DNA of 10,149 nt from the NCBI GenBank assembly GCA_018608735.1, contig JABAYZ010000150.1, positions 412-10,560 of the forward strand, read 5' to 3'. Under the pieces are notes generated by a model that saw only the letters and a list, made by a program, of their open reading frames with translations, searched no databases and was not told the origin of the DNA. The translations under genes were made by a program, and so were the position numbers. Shown piece by piece: positions 8,218 to 10,149 of the stretch. Numbering within the stretch: the first letter of the stretch is position 1; every line of letters begins with the position of its first letter. The stretch is from Flavobacteriaceae bacterium (GTDB lineage Bacteria > Bacteroidota > Bacteroidia > Flavobacteriales > Flavobacteriaceae).

Positions 8218-8313
8218 CACATTGATATGTTAGATATATTATTTTTAATAATAGAGATGTTTCTTACGGTTTAGTACATGATTCCTAGAATTATTTAAAT
8301 CACTATTAGCACT

Positions 8314-10149
8314 CTATTTTTTTAGTGTAAAATGCCCTTTAAAAACTCTGTCATCCACAAGTTTAACATAAAACCAATAATCTGATGATGGCATCTGTTT
8401 ACCGTTATAAGTCCCATCCCAGCCACCTCCCAATGGATCCAATTGAGCAAGTAGCTTTCCAAATCGATCAAAAACATAAACCTGACTATCTATTTGCTTT
8501 GGTGTATTGATTCCATAGATATGCCAGCTGTCATTATATCCATCGCCGTTGGGGGTGAAGAATTTTGGAAACCCAATGACCGCTATATTTTTTTTGACAA
8601 CTCCACATTCATTTTTGTCGCGTACATAAACGGTGTGAAATCCTGGGATAACATTCAAAAAGATATTGGAATCTTGATAGCCTGAATTTTCATTATACAA
8701 AGCAAATTCATAATCACCTTCTCCAGAAACAACGACAGTTACCGTGTTGTTTTGCACACCATCTACAATATCTATAGCGTCTATAGTGGCCGTATTTGAT
8801 GGGAGTACCGTTATCGTTCTTTGTTTAGAACAGCCATTGATAGTAGTCACGTTAACCGAATATGTCCCTATTTTATTGATTTGAATTTGACGTGTTGAAG
8901 CACCAGTGGACCATTGGTAAGAAAATGCGCTAGGAAAACCACTTAGCAGTCCTGCATCTAACGTAATTCTACCAGGGAATGTATTGAGACAATAAATGAC
9001 TTCCTCTTCAATTTCGATTTGTGGCAGTTCATGAACTATCAATTCAACTTGATTGATGCCAAAGCAATCATTGTCGTTTTCAATACGGGCAAAAATAGTT
9101 TGATTATACGCTGTGCTGTTGGTATAACTAGCCCCTAAGGGGTTGTTTTCTAAAAGCGCATCCTGATAGGATTCATAATAGCTCAGGGTGTAAGAGGGCG
9201 GTAAACCCGAAAGTATGTCGTCATTTGCATCGCTTAATGTAAAGTCGAACTTCCCATCTTCAGTACCATCAGAGTCACAGGACTCCAGTAGTGTATTTTG
9301 AGCGGTTTTTGAACTAACTTTTAAAATCAATTCCGCCACATTAAAACATCCAGATTGAGAGTCTGTGACTTGTACATACACCTTTTCTAGATTTTCAAGG
9401 TTAGTATAAGCGTCTCCATTAAAATTATTGGATGCATCGAGTTCTGCATCCGTTCTATTTTTATAAAATTTCAAACTCCGATTTGGGGAGGCGTTTGTGA
9501 CTTTATCATAAATTTGATTTAAGTTAAAAATGGTAATTCCATCATTAAAGCCATCTTCATCACATTGTGAAAGAGTTACAGGGCTAATTACGGTTGGAAG
9601 ATAAATGATTTCTATTGTGGTAGAAAACGTCTTGATGGTTGTTCCAGAAGTTAATGTAGCTGATACCGTATAATTACCTGGATTCTCATAAATATGCGTT
9701 GGATTTATTATTGAGGTAAATGCACTGGAGTCTCCAAAATCCCATTGAATGCTGTCAAAGCTTTCATCACTATCAATTGTAAATTGAGTAGCATTCCCGA
9801 AACATAAATTATCAACTTCAATTTTAGCTAGGAAAAAAGATTGAATAAAAGGAGGTAAGCCTAAATTAACTCCTGTGCCAGTAGCCAATAGTTGTCCAGC
9901 TAAATCATAGTCACAAAATAGCCCTTGTTCATCAGGATTGTTAATGACATCTAATGCAAAAGTAGTTGCAGTATTGGCAATATAAATTTTGCCATTAGGG
10001 GCCAGTTGAAGCGCTCCAATAAAATTACTTTGCTGATGAATTATGGTTTGAGAACCAGGAATATCCGTTGCATCTAAATCAAATTGGTAAACTATATTTC
10101 CAGCACTTGCATATAGTTTACTTGAATCTGTTGAAAAAGCAGTTCCATA
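8314..10149 (-). CDS. Propeller-like and PKD domain, T9SS type B surface protein, 5' end missing
   Basis: The frame is open from the stop at 8314 to the window edge (611 visible residues), so the N-terminus, with the expected signal peptide, lies outside. A TTG at 9888 is not a likely start because homologous-looking coding sequence continues through it. Visible residues 1-106 look like the end of a beta-propeller-like head: FSTDSSKLY, LQLAPNGKIYIA (48-59), VINNP, then GLPPFIQSFF (97-106), a combination common at the head-PKD junction of flavobacterial type B proteins. A PKD domain follows (~111-183) with WDFGD (136-140) and THIYENPGNYTV. Residues 195-594 are the two CDxDG modules, the Ig/PKD-like module, the SprB-like repeat and most of the type B sorting domain, encoded by DNA identical to the downstream gene. 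The last 17 residues (VKLVDDRVFKGHFTLKK) are homologous but diverged. It is probably T9SS-exported and surface-bound; the target is unknown. Confidence 0.9.
   Translation of the reverse strand, partial: YGTAFSTDSSKLYASAGNIVYQFDLDATDIPGSQTIIHQQSNFIGALQLAPNGKIYIANTATTFALDVINNPDEQGLFCDYDLAGQLLATGTGVNLGLPPFIQSFFLAKIEVDNLCFGNATQFTIDSDESFDSIQWDFGDSSAFTSIINPTHIYENPGNYTVSATLTSGTTIKTFSTTIEIIYLPTVISPVTLSQCDEDGFNDGITIFNLNQIYDKVTNASPNRSLKFYKNRTDAELDASNNFNGDAYTNLENLEKVYVQVTDSQSGCFNVAELILKVSSKTAQNTLLESCDSDGTEDGKFDFTLSDANDDILSGLPPSYTLSYYESYQDALLENNPLGASYTNSTAYNQTIFARIENDNDCFGINQVELIVHELPQIEIEEEVIYCLNTFPGRITLDAGLLSGFPSAFSYQWSTGASTRQIQINKIGTYSVNVTTINGCSKQRTITVLPSNTATIDAIDIVDGVQNNTVTVVVSGEGDYEFALYNENSGYQDSNIFLNVIPGFHTVYVRDKNECGVVKKNIAVIGFPKFFTPNGDGYNDSWHIYGINTPKQIDSQVYVFDRFGKLLAQLDPLGGGWDGTYNGKQMPSSDYWFYVKLVDDRVFKGHFTLKK
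8369..9568. repeat. 1200-bp exact direct repeat, copy 2 (in the propeller-PKD gene)
   Basis: This is the partner of 5930-7129, in the same orientation and the same reading frame (the offset 2439 is 813 codons). It encodes visible residues 195-594 of the gene ending at 8314. Outside the block the genes differ: a different head domain on one side and a diverged C-terminal tail and intergenic region on the other. Confidence 0.97.

Noticed and set aside
8237..8253. 7-bp inverted repeat (TATTATT, loop, AATAATA) between two surface-protein genes, as a terminator
   Set aside because: The stem is A-T only and has no clean T tract after it on the minus strand. It is probably just AT-rich intergenic sequence.
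5930..9568. The 1200-base repeat as a mobile element or IS pair
   Set aside because: It encodes stalk modules and sorting domain in frame with the host genes. There is no transposase, no terminal inverted repeat and no target-site duplication at its edges.
9886..9888. TTG at 9888 as the start codon of the propeller-PKD gene
   Set aside because: The frame stays open for 87 more codons to the window edge and encodes recognisable head-domain sequence (PNGKIYIA, VINNP), so the gene begins outside the window.

Overview
This window comes from a member of the Bacteroidota, most likely a marine or freshwater flavobacterium (Flavobacteriaceae). Four things point there. The DNA is AT-rich. Two places match the Bacteroidota promoter form (TTTG spaced from TAnnTTTG). 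None of the genes shows a convincing Shine-Dalgarno site. Three consecutive genes encode proteins ending in the type B sorting domain of the type IX secretion system (T9SS), the 'gliding motility-associated C-terminal domain'. No RNA gene, CRISPR array, insertion sequence or phage gene was seen, and no gap between genes exceeds about 120 bases.

Layout: (1) 1-828, plus strand: the last 275 codons of sucC, the beta subunit of succinyl-CoA synthetase, followed by two hairpins with T tracts (840-901). (2) 945-3975, minus strand: a cytoplasmic patatin-like lipid hydrolase lying 82 bases downstream of uvrB, the damage-recognition helicase subunit of nucleotide excision repair. uvrB has a good promoter match ending only 5 bases before its ATG. 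(3) 4042-10149, minus strand: three tandem genes for large exported proteins, all read in one direction with gaps of 114 and 48 bases. In transcription order they are a beta-propeller-like plus PKD protein (5' end outside the window), a choice-of-anchor L protein, and a protein with an unrecognised N-terminal region and a CARDB-like domain. Each should be exported by Sec, cross the outer membrane by T9SS and stay on or leave the cell surface. Their partners and ligands cannot be read from the sequence.

The most notable structure is an exact 1200-base direct repeat (5930-7129 and 8369-9568) shared by the first two surface-protein genes. It encodes 400 residues: the stalk-like modules and nearly all of the sorting domain. 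The sequences on either side differ. The last 18 codons of the two genes, stop included, are clearly homologous but match at only 35 of 54 bases, with many silent differences. That mosaic fits recent gene conversion between older tandem paralogues better than a simple fresh duplication. The result is two proteins with different N-terminal heads on an identical stalk and anchor. Recombination between the copies would keep the reading frame and swap the head. An assembly artefact must be excluded first.
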